A DNA stretch of 64,000 nt, taken from the NCBI RefSeq assembly GCF_009689585.1, contig NZ_AP018694.1:5137501-5201500 (forward strand), in the 5' to 3' direction. Under the pieces are notes generated by a model, which saw only the letters and a program-made list of their open reading frames with translations, ran no database searches and was not told the origin of the DNA. Below are positions 63,704-64,000 of the stretch, one piece after another. The stretch is from Aquipluma nitroreducens (GTDB lineage: Bacteria; Bacteroidota; Bacteroidia; Bacteroidales; Prolixibacteraceae). How positions within the stretch are numbered: the stretch's first letter is position 1; each line of letters opens with the position of its first letter. Made by a program: the position numbers and the translations under genes.

Positions 63704-64000
63704 TTATATTCTATATAATGTTTTAATTAATTTAAATATTCCTTCTCCAATGTCCTTGTTACTCCTAACACCTTTCGATAAAAACTTAACTTCTTCAACA
63801 GAATATTTTGAAAGATTGTAGTCCGTAATATCCCCATTAGACATTAAAATAAATTCGTATTTATTACTATTATATTTCTCATCTTCCAAAAACTTTAAAA
63901 ATTTAATACCTAACGACCCATTTTTAAATCTAATATCAACAATAAATAAATCAATAATGTCACCTTTAATTAAATCGCCAAATTTTTCATTCTCAATCTC
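63704..64000 (-). CDS. Receiver-like domain protein (partial, runs off the right edge)
   Basis: The frame is open to the window edge, so the start is missing. The visible 98 residues resemble the second half of a response-regulator receiver: DLFIVDIRFKNGSLGIKFL (candidate phospho-acceptor Asp), then FILMSNGD at the Thr/Ser position and VKFLSKGVRS around the conserved Lys. No output domain follows; the protein ends at LIKTLYRI. It may be a single-domain regulator partnered with the membrane protein encoded downstream. Confidence 0.6.
   Translation of the reverse strand, partial: EIENEKFGDLIKGDIIDLFIVDIRFKNGSLGIKFLKFLEDEKYNSNKYEFILMSNGDITDYNLSKYSVEEVKFLSKGVRSNKDIGEGIFKLIKTLYRI

Overview
The window looks like the chromosome of an anaerobic, glycan-degrading member of the Bacteroidota (Bacteroidales/Marinilabiliales type; the exact genus cannot be read from this sequence). 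The reasons are a SusC/SusD pair with an ECF sigma/FecR regulatory pair, many secreted glycoside hydrolases, a conjugation operon of the Bacteroides TraE-TraN type, RteC, and AT-rich intergenic DNA with weak ribosome binding sites. I saw no rRNA, tRNA, CRISPR array or intact insertion sequence.

Region 1 (1-23.5 kb) is a polysaccharide utilisation locus that is partly intact and partly decaying. It holds a GH43 enzyme, the C-terminal scrap of a GH38-like alpha-mannosidase, a GH3/PA14 enzyme broken by a one-base frameshift, a GC-rich tandem alpha/beta-hydrolase, the first 47 codons of a GH92-like gene cut off by a decayed tyrosine recombinase, the sigma/anti-sigma/SusC/SusD block, an MFS sugar porter, a fused sugar isomerase-polyol dehydrogenase, and GH95 and GH29 alpha-L-fucosidase-family enzymes. 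Together they point to use of a fucosylated, arabinose/xylose-type glycan. The substrate itself is inference.

Region 2 (23.9-43.4 kb) is part of an integrative conjugative element. It starts with a decayed and an intact copy of rteC that share a structured leader. A 110-nt imperfect palindrome, small regulators, and an initiator-like protein plus DnaC-like ATPase (reminiscent of lambda O/P) follow. A 1-kb structured non-coding stretch precedes the transfer genes traE, F, G, I, J, K, L, M and N. The coupling protein, a candidate oriT, a relaxosome protein and a MobB-type relaxase complete the module. No functional integrase is in the window.

Region 3 (43.4-63.1 kb), directly behind the relaxase, is a dense defence island. 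A WYL regulator (CapW-like) is divergent from a three-gene short type II CBASS: a membrane NUDIX effector, a CD-NTase and an E2-like protein. After a clear terminator comes a type 1 BREX operon led by a small XRE regulator: brxA, brxB, brxC, pglX, pglZ, then brxL. Between pglZ and brxL sit a single-HKD phospholipase-D-family protein and an AbiEi/AbiEii toxin-antitoxin pair with its own palindromic operator. BrxL is unusual: its C-terminus reads as a MITD1-like MIT_C domain instead of the expected Lon-protease domain.

Region 4 (63.1-64 kb) is a minus-strand pair, a four-helix membrane protein and a receiver-like domain protein that runs off the right edge. The strongest candidates for something new are the MIT_C-bearing BrxL with the nested PLD/AbiE cargo, the CBASS-BREX tandem carried on a conjugative element, and the structured non-coding/replication region of that element.
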